A stretch of 64,000 bases of DNA, taken from Phytophthora hibernalis (taxonomy: Eukaryota > Oomycota > Peronosporomycetes > Peronosporales > Peronosporaceae). The first letter of the stretch is position 1, and every line of letters starts with the position of its first letter. A program made the translations under genes and the position numbers. Of this stretch, positions 10,061 through 20,699 are shown one piece after another. The notes under the pieces were generated by a model that ran no database searches, was not told the DNA's origin, and saw only the letters and a program-made list of their open reading frames with translations. The DNA lies in NCBI GenBank assembly GCA_012656075.1, contig JAAKBF010000171.1, forward strand, positions 1,364,001 through 1,428,000, written 5' to 3'.

Positions 10061-10939
10061 ATGTCAATGGGGTGGAAGCAGAGCAGGGTGGAAGCAGAGC
10101 AGGGTGGAAGCAGAGCACCAGCGCGTGCTCGAACGGCTAGTGCACGATTTACAATGGAAGAAGACGTTATGCTGTGCTGAGGACTACGCCGGGGTCACAG
10201 TTGAAGAGCTGAACGCGTACGTTCGTGAACACGGCCCGCTCAAGAATTCAACGTTTGGAGAATTGTGCGGGTTCTGGGTCGACGAGGGCTATTTCACACC
10301 GGTACCGATGCCGATCAAGCTCTCTTATGAGGTAAGAGAGAAGATTTTGTCGCTACTGAGGTGTTGGGATGGTGTCTCGAGAAAGAAAGGAGGCATTTTG
10401 TTCTCGCAAGGAGCCTACGTCTTTGATGAGCGCACGGGGTCACCAACCACCGTGAGAACGCCCGATATCTCCTACATCCTCGGTACGCCGGACGAGATCT
10501 GTCCGACAAGCAACTATGGGAGTACGCCGCGGAGCCGTACAACCCGTCGTTCGTGGTTGAAATCGACAAGCTCTGCGGCGAGGACTCCCGGCTTGGAGCT
10601 CTCGATCGCAAGATGCGCAACCAGTTCTTCCGGCATGGCGTCCAGTTGGGCTGGCTCATTGATCCGCGACTGGGGTGCCACAAAATGTACGAGTACAAGC
10701 GCGACGAAAGCGGGAAGGTGTATCGTGTGGACAACGACGAGTGGAGAGACCTCGACGGTGGCGCTGTTCTTCCTGGTTTCAGCGTGTTAGCGATTGACTT
10801 GGAGATGGCAATGGACCCGAACGTTGCTTCATCCGAAGACGAAGACTTAGATTTCCGGTATCCGTATGCCACCAAGAGCCTTCCCAATGTACATCTGTGC
10901 GAACTCTACTTAAAAAAGCGCGCCGCCGAAGATCATTAG
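10061..10939 (+). pseudogene. Uma2-like (DUF820) PD-(D/E)XK nuclease gene, frameshifted
   Basis: The reading is AEDYAGVTVEELNAYVREHG, then GGILFSQGAYVFDER, RTPDISYI (active-site Asp), VVEIDKL (Glu and Lys), QLGWLIDP, KVYRVDNDE and VLPGFSVLAIDLE. That is the motif series of Uma2-type restriction-endonuclease-like proteins, which are abundant in cyanobacteria and other bacteria. There are two breaks. Three 16-bp tandem units at 10071-10118 put the ATGs at 10061/10067 out of frame with the body, and another shift lies near 10478 between PDISYI and DLSDKQLWEYA. The fold and motifs are clear. The function in a eukaryote is unknown, and bacterial ancestry is inference. Confidence 0.75.
10071..10118 (+). 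repeat. Three tandem 16-bp units at the 5' end of the Uma2-like gene
   Basis: The unit GGTGGAAGCAGAGCAG occurs at 10071-10086 and 10087-10102, and with one final change at 10103-10118. Because 16 is not divisible by three, each gain or loss changes the frame. The ATG at 10061 or 10067 would read into the nuclease frame with two units but not with the three present. Confidence 0.9.
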
Positions 10940-11125
10940 CATCGTACGGTACCAAGAAATAACGAAAAATGACTCCTATTTCATTCTCGTTCTTAGAAAG
11001 TTCTCCTCTCAATGCCAGTCAAGACAAAAGCACGAAGACAGAGGCTACCAGGGCGCGACCCTTTTCAGAGTCGCAGCGAGCCCAGTAAGCTCTGCTTCTT
11101 CCAACTACAGAGTGTCAAAAGACGC

Positions 11126-12065
11126 TTAGTTGTTGGCCTTCTTCTCCTTGAGCTCGCGCTCCTCCAGGATGTTAAGCTTGACGCCCTTGCCCTTGGGCAG
11201 GGACACCCACGGGCGAGCCTCCTGGCCGACAGCGAACACGTTGCCGAGGCGGGTGGCGAAGTCGTGGCCAGCCGAGTCCTTGACGTGGGCGATGTTGAAC
11301 GAACCCTGGTGTCTGCAGCACACAATCAACAATAGCGTGAGTCACCCCTCAACAATCGTGTGGAGGACAACTGCAGTCATTCTCCTATAAAGAGACGGCA
11401 TCAATGATGTAACCAGAGGCTACCACCACACCCAGCTCGCAATGAGTCCAGAAGGTGTGTTCCTACCTCTCAATGTGGTGCAGGATGCCAACGCGGCCAG
11501 CGTTACGTCCGCGCGTGATGGCAACCAGGTTGCCGACCTCGAACTTGATGTGCTCCGTGACCTTGCCCGTCTCCAGGTCGATCTTGACCGTGTCGCCTAC
11601 CTTGATGACGGGGTCCGGGTAACGGATGGTGCGGCCGTCGCTGGTGGCGATGTACGGGATGGCCTTCTTGGTGTACTCCTGACGGATGACCTTGGCCAGC
11701 TTGAACTTCTTCTCCTCGTCCGAGATGCGGTGCAGCACGAAGCGGCCCTTCGTGTCGAAGAGCAGACGGAACTGGTCGCCCGACTTGGGCAGCTCCACCA
11801 CGTCCATGAAGCCGGCCGGGAAGTCCGGGTCCACGCGGACTTTGCCGTCCACCTTGACGCTCTTCTGCATGCAGATCATCGTCACCTCCTGCTTGGTAAG
11901 CGCGTACTTAAGACGGTTGCGCAGGATGATGATGAGCGGCAGGCACTCGCGCAGCTTGTGCGGGCCCGACGACGGGCGCGGCGCCCAGATGCCGTCCAGC
12001 TTACCCAGCATCCAGTGCTTGGGCGCGCTCATGCGCTTCAGGTGCTTACGGGGTCCGCGAGGCAT
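11126..12065 (-). CDS. RPS4: 40S ribosomal protein S4 (eS4)
   Basis: The start ATG is at 12065. Exon 1 is 12065-11467, a 154-nt intron with GTAGGA...CTGCAG follows, and exon 2 is 11312-11126. The joined CDS gives 261 residues, the normal eukaryotic length. It begins MPRGPRKHLKRMSAPKHWML (RS4 N-terminal domain), continues through the S4 RNA-binding region, the S4e core (FDTKGRFVLHRISDEEKK) and the KOW motif around FEVGNLVAITRGRNAGRVG. The splice joins HHIER to HQGSFNIAH, a junction well conserved in eS4. It ends ELKEKKANN. It is a component of the small ribosomal subunit and appears intact. High GC at third positions produces a long false ORF on the other strand. Confidence 0.97.
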
Positions 12066-12498
12066 GTTGACAGTCGACTAATTGATAGAGACGAAAAGGA
12101 GAACTGCTGCCGTCGAGACGATGGCGGCCAAGAGCGCTCGAGTGGTTGGCTGGGGATTATGAGTATCGAGGTGCGCGGCGCATAATCCCCGCATATGGAG
12201 ATTTGTATCCCGGAGGAACTTGTATGGAAGAGTGTATGTGTTACTAGGTGCGTCTTAAGTGCGCATGGACACGCTTTAACTTTGTAGTTGCCTTTTTCGA
12301 CATGTTGCAAGAGAAGACCTGCATGAAGCCACTGTCTCCATTCTGTGTCGTCGCTCAAGCCTTAGCTGACATATGGCACAGGCGCTGCAGCAGACTAACC
12401 GAGGTGTTGGGAAACGAATCTAAACAAACGCAGAAATACTTCATGCAGTCGTAGATTACAAATGCGTGTCAAGATGTCAAGATGCTTCCAGGACTTCG
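12066..12498. other. Spacer between eS4 promoter and GPCR-PIPK 3' end
   Basis: It must hold the eS4 promoter (right of 12066, read leftward) and the GPCR-PIPK terminator. A pyrimidine-rich stretch precedes the eS4 ATG on the minus strand (about 12070-12110). No gene is seen. Confidence 0.5.
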
Positions 12499-15400
12499 CT
12501 AGTATACATGTCCTTGAGCTGAAGGTGTCATGGGCATGCTGTCACAACTTTCTTTGTCCTGCAGTTGGGACTCTTGCCCACTTGCTGCAGGAGTGTGAGC
12601 CGAAGGAGGAGCTAGAACCCCATGCGGTCTGATCCGTGTCATTCGATCGTAGCCCTCATCATCATCATGCTCCGAGGAAACCCCTCCTGCTCTCTCACCT
12701 TCTGCGTCTTCGTCCTTCGTTCTCCCTTCGACAGTAGCTGGCGTTGGTGGCACGATACTTGAGTTGTGGCCCAGGTGAATAATCTCTCGCAATTTGCGAT
12801 GGAACCGATCGCGATACGGCTTCGGAGGCATGGCAGAGATCCCGTCCGGGTCTTTGCGGAAGATGACAGTTTTCATAAAGCGTTCAAACCGTTTTGATAG
12901 ATTCCAGGTTTGCAGCATATCGATGACCCCAATGTAGTAGAAGCCGGGACCTATCACCACCTCAGCAGCGCGCAGACACTGTTGAGACTGCTTTACGCGT
13001 TCGTTGGTTGCCGCTACATTTTCACCTTGCTCGTTGTCGTTCCTACCGCTGCGTCGTCGCGGAGAACTAGGTTTTCCGGAGAAGGAGTCTGCTGGCAGGA
13101 AGACGCTCCCGTCCCTCGTGAGGATATTTTGTCTGTTGACTAAGTAGCTTACTTCGATGACGCCCAACAGTAACGAGTAGTCCATGACTCCGTGTGCGCA
13201 CAGGAAATCACTGTCTCGCATGAGCTGCGCCAGCAGTTTTCGTCCATCGTTCTTGCCAAAACGCAATTTCATTGTGAGGTCCATGTCCTTCAGCACCACG
13301 TTGGGTTCGTGAGGTGCTCCTGCTCTATTCGGGCACACGTTTTGACGCAACTTGTCTCCTGCGACTGAATTTGAACGGGAACTACTGCTGCCGCAACGAA
13401 AACTTAAGTTACAGTGGCGGCAAGTAGCTTCAGCCCCGCGACGAGGCTTTTGCGCGTTCCGATCTACCCAGGAGCCTTTGATATCGTACCGCTGGTGGAT
13501 AGAGATGCCTTGCTGAACATCAAACACATTTTCCATGACCACAAAGTGTGTTGGTCGGCCATAGAGCTCGAGGCTGTAGCTACCGAGGAAGCGCGTAAGA
13601 AAACTCTCGCCATTCTGCTCTTCAATATATGCCAAGTACTCGTTGAGTATTCCATGAAGAAAGGCACTTTCCGAGCGAGTCAAGGACTTGACAACGTAGC
13701 TGCGATCCGACGAATAGTAAACGAAAGATCCACTGGCACCTTCACTGACCTTCGGTGTTGTGCACGCCTTCAGTGATGAAAGGTACGCGTCATCTTCGAT
13801 GCCAAAAAATCGACGGATTCGCTGGAATTCCAATGGGCGGAAAGCTGTAAATCGGCACTCATTCCAAGCAGCGTCCTCGGGTGAAGGCTGGACCATGAAT
13901 GAATACTGGGCTGGTTCACGCCCGGGTTGATCTGTATAGTCAGCAGGTGGAGTCGAATAGGAAGCGGTTGATGGTGCAGGATACTGCCCTAGTGTGCTGG
14001 TTATCCGCACAGCTTTTGCGATGCCGTGAGTCGTGTAAAACACGAGTTCATCTAACAGTGCTAAATTCATCTGTGGACGAACAGCATCTTCATCTTCGTC
14101 TGCATCGTCGTCGTCGTCCGTCTGCAGCTTTTGACTTTGTACAGAGCCATCCACCACAATACCAGGCTTTGATTTCCTTTTCTTATACTGTGGGCGCTTG
14201 TACAGGCACCATAGAATAAATGGCACGCTGCCCCGGTATGAGAGTAAGAATGCAAAGAGTCTTGATAGTCTCCTAGCCTGAGTTGCCGAAGACGTCAACC
14301 AATAAGCTCCATAAACTCCCCACAGTAATGCTGAATACGCAATAAGCGTCACGGTTGTCAAAAATCCCTCGCGTAGCAAGACTCGCCGGTTGCGCAGTGT
14401 GGCCGACACGCCACGCCGAAAGCGACCATAGGACACCAGCGTCACGTACAGGTTGGCAATCATAGAAATCATTGCCGGCGTTACGATGAAGACCCAAATG
14501 CCTGTTGTCGACCCGCTTGGGTGTTTGTAGCTGATATGATCACTGCGGGCTTGAGTGTCGGCGCCTACCCAGCAAAAGCTGCCCACAGCTACAGGAGATC
14601 CAAAACTATTGGACACGCACATGATAACGGCACTTATAAATGCTGTAAAATGAGCAATTCCCTGATACTTGTGCCGGTTGAGCCTTGGTGACGTGAACGG
14701 ATCGGTCATCTGCACGTTCACACACGGCAAAAATGTAAACAGTTGAGCACCGCTAAGAAAATAAAACGAGACGTACCAAATAGTACAAGTCAAGCGCCGT
14801 ACAGGTCGTCCAAGCACTTGCGCACATGATAAGATACTCACGGGCTGTGGATAACTGGACAAACATAACACCAACGAAGATCAGCACTCTCAGATCGTGT
14901 TTCTAACTTGGTTCAATCACGCACCCATCGACAAGAGAGTCACTTCCAACGCCAGCACCTACGCGATTCCAAGCCGGTTCCAGCAGAAATGAAAGGGCAA
15001 GACAGAACTCACACAGCGCCAAATTCAGCAGCAGAATGTGCATGTGGCGCCGATACCACTTGGTCCTTAGATAGGCTGCAATGATCACGGTGCACATGGA
15101 AACTGAGCCTGCCGACCCCAGCAACAGACCGCTTTGAATACCCGTTGCTTCAAAAATCTGGTCATAGAAACACAGCGCACTCGCGCCCAATGACACCGAC
15201 ACCACAAGCACTCCGACAGACATGACCAGTTGGCTCTTTTGAGCTTCCGCTGTCGGTGCCCTCAGCAACGCCGCGACAACGCGGACGCCCGGCTCTGCGG
15301 TCGGACTCGACTGCAGCGTCGGTGGAGGCACCATCGACAGTATTTCATCACCCTCCACGACTTTCCCAGTCGCTGCGGCTTCCAGTGCCGTATCACTCTC

Positions 15401-15511
15401 CCCGTTCTTCGATTGCATTTGGCTGGACGCTTGCTCCTGGCTGCCAGCGAGGAGCGAGGGCGGCCGCAGCTCGTCGTCGTCCAAACTCGCGTCCACAGCT
15501 GCCGGAGTCAT
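12499..15511 (-). CDS. GPCR-PIPK (7TM receptor fused to phosphatidylinositol-phosphate kinase)
   Basis: Exons are 15511-14921, 14854-14777 and 14709-12499, with introns of 66 and 67 nt, all in phase 0, giving 959 residues. Exon 1 holds a Ser/Ala-rich N-terminus and three membrane helices (for example LLLGSAGSVSMCTVIIAAYL). Exon 2 encodes helix 4 (CASAWTTCTALDLYYL). Exon 3 starts MTDPFTSPRLNRHKYQG and holds helices 5-7, ending at a basic KRPQYKKRKSK. The kinase half shows the glycine loop SEGASGSFVYY with VVKSLT (ATP-binding Lys), RYDIKGSWVDR, MDYSLLLGV, GVIDMLQTWN (metal-binding Asp) and the activation loop FRKDPDGISAMPPKPY. An insertion after RYDIKGS has a Cys cluster (CRHCNLSFRC). The C-terminus is acidic and disordered. 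Such proteins are thought to couple an outside signal to PIP production at membranes. The alternative upstream GTG is unlikely. Confidence 0.93.
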
Positions 15512-15725
15512 CAGCACGTACGGCGAGAGCGTGCGGCGAAACAGCGTGGCGAGCGCAATTGGTGGAAGGTGAAGGACGAAGCGTAAAAGGCAACAGACTC
15601 GGGCCGTTACGCTCGCGCCCCTTCGTGCGCAATCTGTGACGTGGCGCAGATAGGCTACTAAGTACGATGCGAACCTAGCTTCGCATCAGTTTGTGGTTCA
15701 CTTTTGTGTGGAGCTCCTGACCGCC
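15512..15725. promoter_or_regulatory. Shared divergent promoter region
   Basis: Only 214 bp separate the start codons of the GPCR-PIPK gene (-) and the membrane cyclophilin gene (+), so both core promoters and 5' UTRs must lie here. The word GGTTCACTTTTGTG at about 15691-15704 resembles an oomycete initiator (CA followed by a T-run) for the rightward gene. No TATA box is evident. Confidence 0.5.
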
Positions 15726-17001
15726 ATGACGTCTCTGCTGCTGCGTCCGTCGCATCTCCTGCTGCATTCCCAGCGCTCTATGCGCGCCCCAATGATGCGC
15801 AAGGTCAGTTTCTCATTGATCACCTCTTTTTCCGCTTTGAATCGCGCCGAAACTCGCGGAAATACCCAAAAACACGTCTCTTACGAATTATTCTAATATT
15901 TATTATTTTTTACGCTGCAGACGGCTGCGTTCAGCTCTTCTGCGGGTCAAGCGGGGATCCTCGGGTCTCACGTCGCTTCAGAAGGCGTCGCTGGGTCTGG
16001 CCGCCATGTTCGGCGGTGGGTATGCCATCGGCTACTTCTTTGGCCCTTTCCCGTCGCTGGAAGAGCTCATGGGCACCAAGGTGGTCAGTGGGACACCAGC
16101 CTACAAGGGAGAGGTAAGGAGGATACTGCTGTGCTGTGGAGAATGGAAGCGGTGCTGATGCTTCATTTATTTTATTTTTTGCTTTTGGTTTGGGCAGTTG
16201 ATCGTGACTGACAAGGTGTTCTTCGACATTGGCATCAACGACGACTACGTGGGTAAGATCGTGATGGGACTGTACGGAGAAGTGCAGCCACGTACGGTAA
16301 AGAACTTCCAAGCTTTGTGCACGGGTGAGAAAGGAGAGTCTCGTGCGGGTCCGCCGCTATGGTACAAGGGCTCTGGCTTCCACCGCATTATCCCTGGCTT
16401 CATGTACGCTTTTCGCTTGATGGCGTTGATGTTGTACTTGATGGGACTGATTGGGTGTTTAATTTACAGGATCCAGGGTGGAGACTTTACGCAGCACAAT
16501 GGACGTGGCGGAGAGTCGATCTACGGTCGTCGCTTTGATGATGAAGACCTGTCCGTGCCGCACGGAGGTCCCGGAACATTGAGCATGGCGAACGCTGGCC
16601 CGGACACGAACGGCAGTCAGTTCTTCATCTGCACGGGTGACACGCCGTGGCTCGACGGTAAGCACATGGTCTTTGGTCGTGTTCTGGAGGGTATGGACGT
16701 CGTGGACATCATCTCGAGCTGCGGACAACGCTCTGGCAGTCCCAAAGCCAATGTTAAGATCATCAACTGTGGCATTCTCGACGCGGATAGGTCGAACCAA
16801 GGTAGCGCTGCGGAGAAGCCGAAGCGTTTGACCCTTGAGGAAATGCAGGACCGTTTGGAATCACTGCGCGAGGTCGAGGGTAACTTTTTGGCGCAAAAGG
16901 ATCAGATAGAACCCACCATGTATGGACAGCTAATGGCTGAGATCGAGCACGAGAAGCTTCGTATCAAGAAGGAGCTCAAGAAACCGCAACCGCAGGAATA
17001 A
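15726..17001 (+). CDS. Membrane-anchored cyclophilin, probably mitochondrial
   Basis: Exons that stay in frame are 15726-15803, 15952-16113, 16198-16403 and 16470-17001, giving 325 residues. The acceptor at 15920 fits consensus better but would shift frame by one, so the acceptor at 15951 is preferred. The N-terminus (MTSLLLRPSHLLLHSQRSMR) is Ser/Arg/Leu-rich like a mitochondrial presequence. A membrane helix follows (LGLAAMFGGGYAIGYFFGPF). The isomerase domain has RTVKNFQALCTGEKGE, GFHRIIPGFMIQGGDF (catalytic Arg, across the last intron), GTLSMANAGPDTNGSQFF, and WLDGKHMVFG, all active-site residues present. A C-terminal helix (RLTLEEMQDRLESLREVEG) may be a coiled coil. It likely folds proteins in the intermembrane space or matrix; the compartment is inferred. 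Confidence 0.88.
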
Positions 17002-17171
17002 ATGGCAAAATGAAAGGGTGTCAGCAGCCTGACTGAGGAGACTGCGTGACATGGTTCGCGTCAAATCTTTAAACGTTGTGTTGTATGTTAATGGTGTTTT
17101 CAGAGCCAAATTATTCGTGTGAGCTCTATTGTCCCAGCAAACTACGATAAAGTTTCGACAGCAATGTAACT

Positions 17172-17464
17172 CTGCCCACGAGTTTAAGTTTCCATCTACC
17201 TAGCCTTACATGTACATGTATTATTAATATGTATATTATTACATGTTCATGAATTACAGCGTTACATGTACATGTATTATTAATATGTATATTATTACAT
17301 GTTCATGTATTATTACATGTTCATGTATTATTACATGTTACATGTTCATGAATTACAGCGTTACATGTACATGTATTATTAATATGTATATTATTACATG
17401 TTCATGTATTATTAATACATGTACATGAAACGCTAGGTAGATGGAAACTTAAACTCGTGGGCAG
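17172..17464. mobile_element. Hairpin MITE with perfect 32-bp terminal inverted repeats
   Basis: The left arm 17172-17203 begins CTGCCCACGAGTTTAAG. It is the exact reverse complement of 17433-17464. The core is AT-rich, built from repeated ATGTACATGT, TATTATTAATATG and TTCATG words. A block of about 55 bp beginning TTACATGTACATG recurs about three times. No coding capacity. Flanks share TAACT/TTAA-like bases but a clear target duplication is not resolved. Confidence 0.85.
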
Positions 17465-17751
17465 TTAAATTTAATATTGTTACGGTAAGATATTACGAAG
17501 TACTTCTAAATACCAGTAGTACTGGTATTATGACAGGTACAAACCAACGCTACAAATCGATTCCAAATACGTACCAAACACAAACCATCTCTCTAAGTAC
17601 GTTTTAAAGTCTTTAAAACTTACGGCAGCGGATGGCTAGTAAAACTAATATTGCTACTACGGATTGCTAATAAATAGAATTTCATAGTATAGTAATAATC
17701 TCAATAGAAGCTCTGAGCAAATTCACTAATAGTCAAGCTATATTATTCTAG
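17465..17751. other. AT-rich spacer, nothing recognised
   Basis: There is no ORF or repeat with support between the MITE and the start of the Gypsy-1 5' LTR. Confidence 0.5.
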
Positions 17752-18398
17752 CTGCATTAAGTTGCCTGCAATTTACATATGTAGGTAGATCTATAAAGGT
17801 TGATATATTGTGCTTGGCAACCAGCTTGTCCAGCTATATCGTGCAGTAGTTAGCACTCGTACTTAGTGCTAAATCATAGAAGCTTCGAATGAGCTTTCCG
17901 AAGTCATGTTTCATGCACTACAAGGGCAGAAAATGACACGTCTAGAAAGTGCCAAAGTAAACACAAGTCGTGTTAGGGCTGTTGGAACGCTTTCAGATCA
18001 CACAGTCCCAATTTGGGGGAGTATGAAGCATGCACGAGTTACAGCAATTCGTACATGAGTACGATTTATAGTTATCTCGTTCAAGACAAGTCGTACGAAT
18101 TACAATCGAAAGTGCCAAAAAGACTGCAAAGCACAATACAAAGTAGGATCAAAAGCCGTGTGCTTCGCTGTCATTATATGATTGGTTGAAAGTGGGGAGC
18201 CAGACCCATTTCATCCAATCATGTGCTGACCTTCATGAGTGGTTCACATGGGCCCAGGTGTCACCCGCCATGGTCCCAATAATAAAACGGAGTTGCTTTT
18301 ACCACAGGCTAAATACTTGGTCTCAGTATCACTGAGATACCGGACGCTTCTTCACCGCTACGTGTAAGATAATAACGGTAGACACTTATCCCGTTACA
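17752..18398 (+). repeat. Gypsy-1 5' LTR, with about 350 bp not in the 3' LTR
   Basis: Its left end is degenerate (CAATTTACATATGTAG at about 17768 matches the 3' LTR). Homology resumes near 18160 (TTCGCTGTCATTATATGATT) and continues to CCCGTTACA at 18390-18398. The intervening 350 bp have no counterpart in the 3' LTR. The left border is approximate. Confidence 0.8.
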
Positions 18399-18400
18399 CC

Positions 18401-18418
18401 TGGTAGCACTTCGTTGTC
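18401..18418 (+). other. Gypsy-1 primer binding site
   Basis: TGGTAGCACTTCGTTGTC starts two bases after the 5' LTR. The leading TGG would pair with a tRNA CCA end. The same first nine bases lie at the equivalent place in Gypsy-2. Confidence 0.65.
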
Positions 18419-18424
18419 CTTCCC

Positions 18425-19350
18425 ATGACCAAGTTCGAGATGAGTAAAGACCAATCCGCCGGACATCCAGTGATGACCCTGGAGCATGAGGCTTTCCCCA
18501 TCTCACGTCTGTCCGGAGAGATCGTCGTTACGTCGCTGCTGAGCTCAGCGACTTCCGACCAACAGCGCCAAGCCCTCCAAGAGTTCATGGATCGCGAACT
18601 CGCCGAAGCAAAGCGGCGAGTGTCAACTCCCTCGCACGTGTCCAAGAACAATGCCGTCAAGATGGAGTTATTCTGGCGTGGATCCCGACCGCCTTCCTCT
18701 GAATCGCTGGTTCGGAGAAATCGACATCGCGATCGCCTCGACACTAATCGAGACGACATCGGCCATGATGAACTTCCTGCTGTCCCGTTTATTCGAGAAG
18801 GCGAATGAGTGGGTTCTTGGTAAACTTGTAGTCGACAAAGATGCGTTCCCGACTATAGAGGCGCTCCAGAGTGACCTACGTCTCGCATTCGAGCCATCAC
18901 AGGACGGGTTCGAGCGACATTCTTTGCTACGAAACAAGGTAAAATGTCCATGCGTGACTACGTCCAGAAGACAAGACACCTCGCATCGTGCATCATCACG
19001 AAGCCGATCGACATGGCTTCACAAGTCCATGTCTTTGTGTTCGGTATGCGCGAAGGTATGGCGCGATACTGCCTCACGCGGGCCGAGCTCGCCACGTTGG
19101 AAGAAGCATTTTCCCTCGTTGCGCGAGGACTATGTGGTGACGCCGTCGAACGCTAATACGATTCCTGCAGAGACTCAGGTGCCAGTCCCTGAGCCAATGG
19201 AGATTGACGCGATTGAAGCGTCACAGAGTCGACAGGGGTCGACCTCTGGCAGAGGGCGCGGTTCCCGGAGCGCCAACTCGTTGAACGGCTAAGGCTGCGG
19301 GAAGCTGGGACATCGCGCGGCGGCGTGCCGCGCGCTTGTACCGATCTACA
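18425..19350 (+). pseudogene. Gypsy-1 gag remnant
   Basis: Capsid-like sequence is spread over three frames: QQRQALQEFMDRELAEAKRR, then LNRWFGEIDIAIASTLIE and AFEPSQDGFERHSLLR, then MSMRDYVQKTRHLASCI. A stop precedes a zinc knuckle reading CGKLGHRAAACRA near 19295-19335. It would form the virus-like particle; it is broken here. Confidence 0.75.
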
Positions 19351-19482
19351 TAAACGCGACTCATGCCACGTCCGACGACACAATCCCGGCCGCGTCAGCA
19401 AAATACGGCCGGGGCCAGTAGGTGCGGGGCGCCCTACTGGCTGGAATGGTTCCCCGATGATAACCCGACCTCCTAGCTCCCC

Positions 19483-20022
19483 GTGCTTTATGCACACTTC
19501 AATGCCACCGCTGCCAGTGACGATGCGAGGCTGATCATCGTCAGTCTTGATGTCAGTGGTGCCCAGCGTCCCTTCCGCTCGCTCCTAGATTATGGAGCGA
19601 CAAACAACTTATTCCGTGCGTCGTGCCTGTCTATCCTACCCGCGGGTGTTCCCGTGTATGATGTTCCCGGCGATGTTGTCGTCAAGCTTGCAGATGGGAA
19701 ACCTCACCGCGTTGCGCGGCGAGAAGTTTCGCTGCCGTATACGTTTGATGGCTTCCGTAGCAACGACAACTTCATTGTGTTCGAGATGAACTACGCGTTT
19801 GATTGTATCCAGGGTATCCCATGGCTGTTTAGGTATCAGCCCCAGATCAACTGGTATGCCCGATCAGTCAAGCGCCGCCGCGACTTCGATGTGAGCGAAG
19901 TCTTCACGCATCTCTTTGTGACACCAAGAGACTGGCCCCATGTCACAGTCGTGGATGGGACGTCCACGACGCACGTTGTGCGCAGAGCGAGCGATGACCC
20001 TCTCTGCACAACTTCTGACTGA
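19483..20022 (+). pseudogene. Gypsy-1 aspartic protease remnant
   Basis: SLLDYGATNNLFRASCL carries the retropepsin motif, with Tyr where DTG or DSG is expected, so activity is doubtful. DCIQGIPWLFRYQP is the usual hydrophobic motif downstream of the flap. The frame ends at a TGA at 20020. Confidence 0.75.
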
Positions 20023-20055
20023 CGCTGAAGAGCCAGATCACTCGAGTGTGAGAAG

Positions 20056-20170
20056 AGCGGTTGAGCATTCCTGGCTCCCGCATACGAAGAACGAGGTGGT
20101 TGAGCAGCGGCTCCCATATTACAACGAGGCGGTCGAGCATTCGTGGCTCCCGCAGACGATGCCGCGGTCG
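20056..20170 (+). repeat. Three imperfect 35-39 bp repeats in the protease-RT linker of Gypsy-1
   Basis: Copies begin near 20056, 20093 and 20126. Copies 1 and 3 share GAGCATTC-TGGCTCCCGCA-ACGA; copy 2 is more degenerate. They translate to repeated VEHSWLP-like units in a Glu-rich linker. Confidence 0.7.
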
Positions 20171-20699
20171 AGCAGGAACTACGCTCACGTGTGAGCGGCG
20201 TCGTCGAGGGCGGACTCTCGCGCCTAGAGGAGGGTGAAGCATCGTCCTGCGACAGTGCAACATCGGTCTCGAGCGGGGCTCGAGACGAACGACGACATCC
20301 CGACGGTCGCGGAGACGTTTGAAGTCGCGGCGCTCCTTAGCGGATCCTGTGATTTCATCGACCGAGTCGGTCTGTTCGCTTGAGTACGTGGAAGGTGCTC
20401 CCAACCGCACTTATGTAGTCGAGGTCGCGAGTTCTCCTTGCGACGCCAAGCCTATCACGACGCTTCCAGGCCTCTCCTGGAAGAATTTCCTCCGGGATCT
20501 CAAGGCTGGTGACATCGAGCAGGTTTGCTTGATCACCGATGCCGACTCGGCGACCGACGAGATCAACGCCGTCGCCCACATCGAAATACCAGCACGCCCG
20601 AAGAGCACTGAACCGAAGTCAGCGCGTGAAGATCGCTTTGCAACACAGTCGTGGGAGTCGTTGAAGGCGTCCGGCAACCCGGTCTAGGAGACAGCCCGT

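Noticed and set aside
11442..12185. 247-codon plus-strand ORF over the eS4 gene
   Set aside because: It is antisense to a conserved ribosomal protein with clear splice sites; its Val/Asp/Arg-rich composition is a by-product of strong third-position bias.
12910..14219. Plus-strand ORFs across the GPCR-PIPK gene
   Set aside because: They lie opposite to a complete kinase with all motifs, and none shows a domain.
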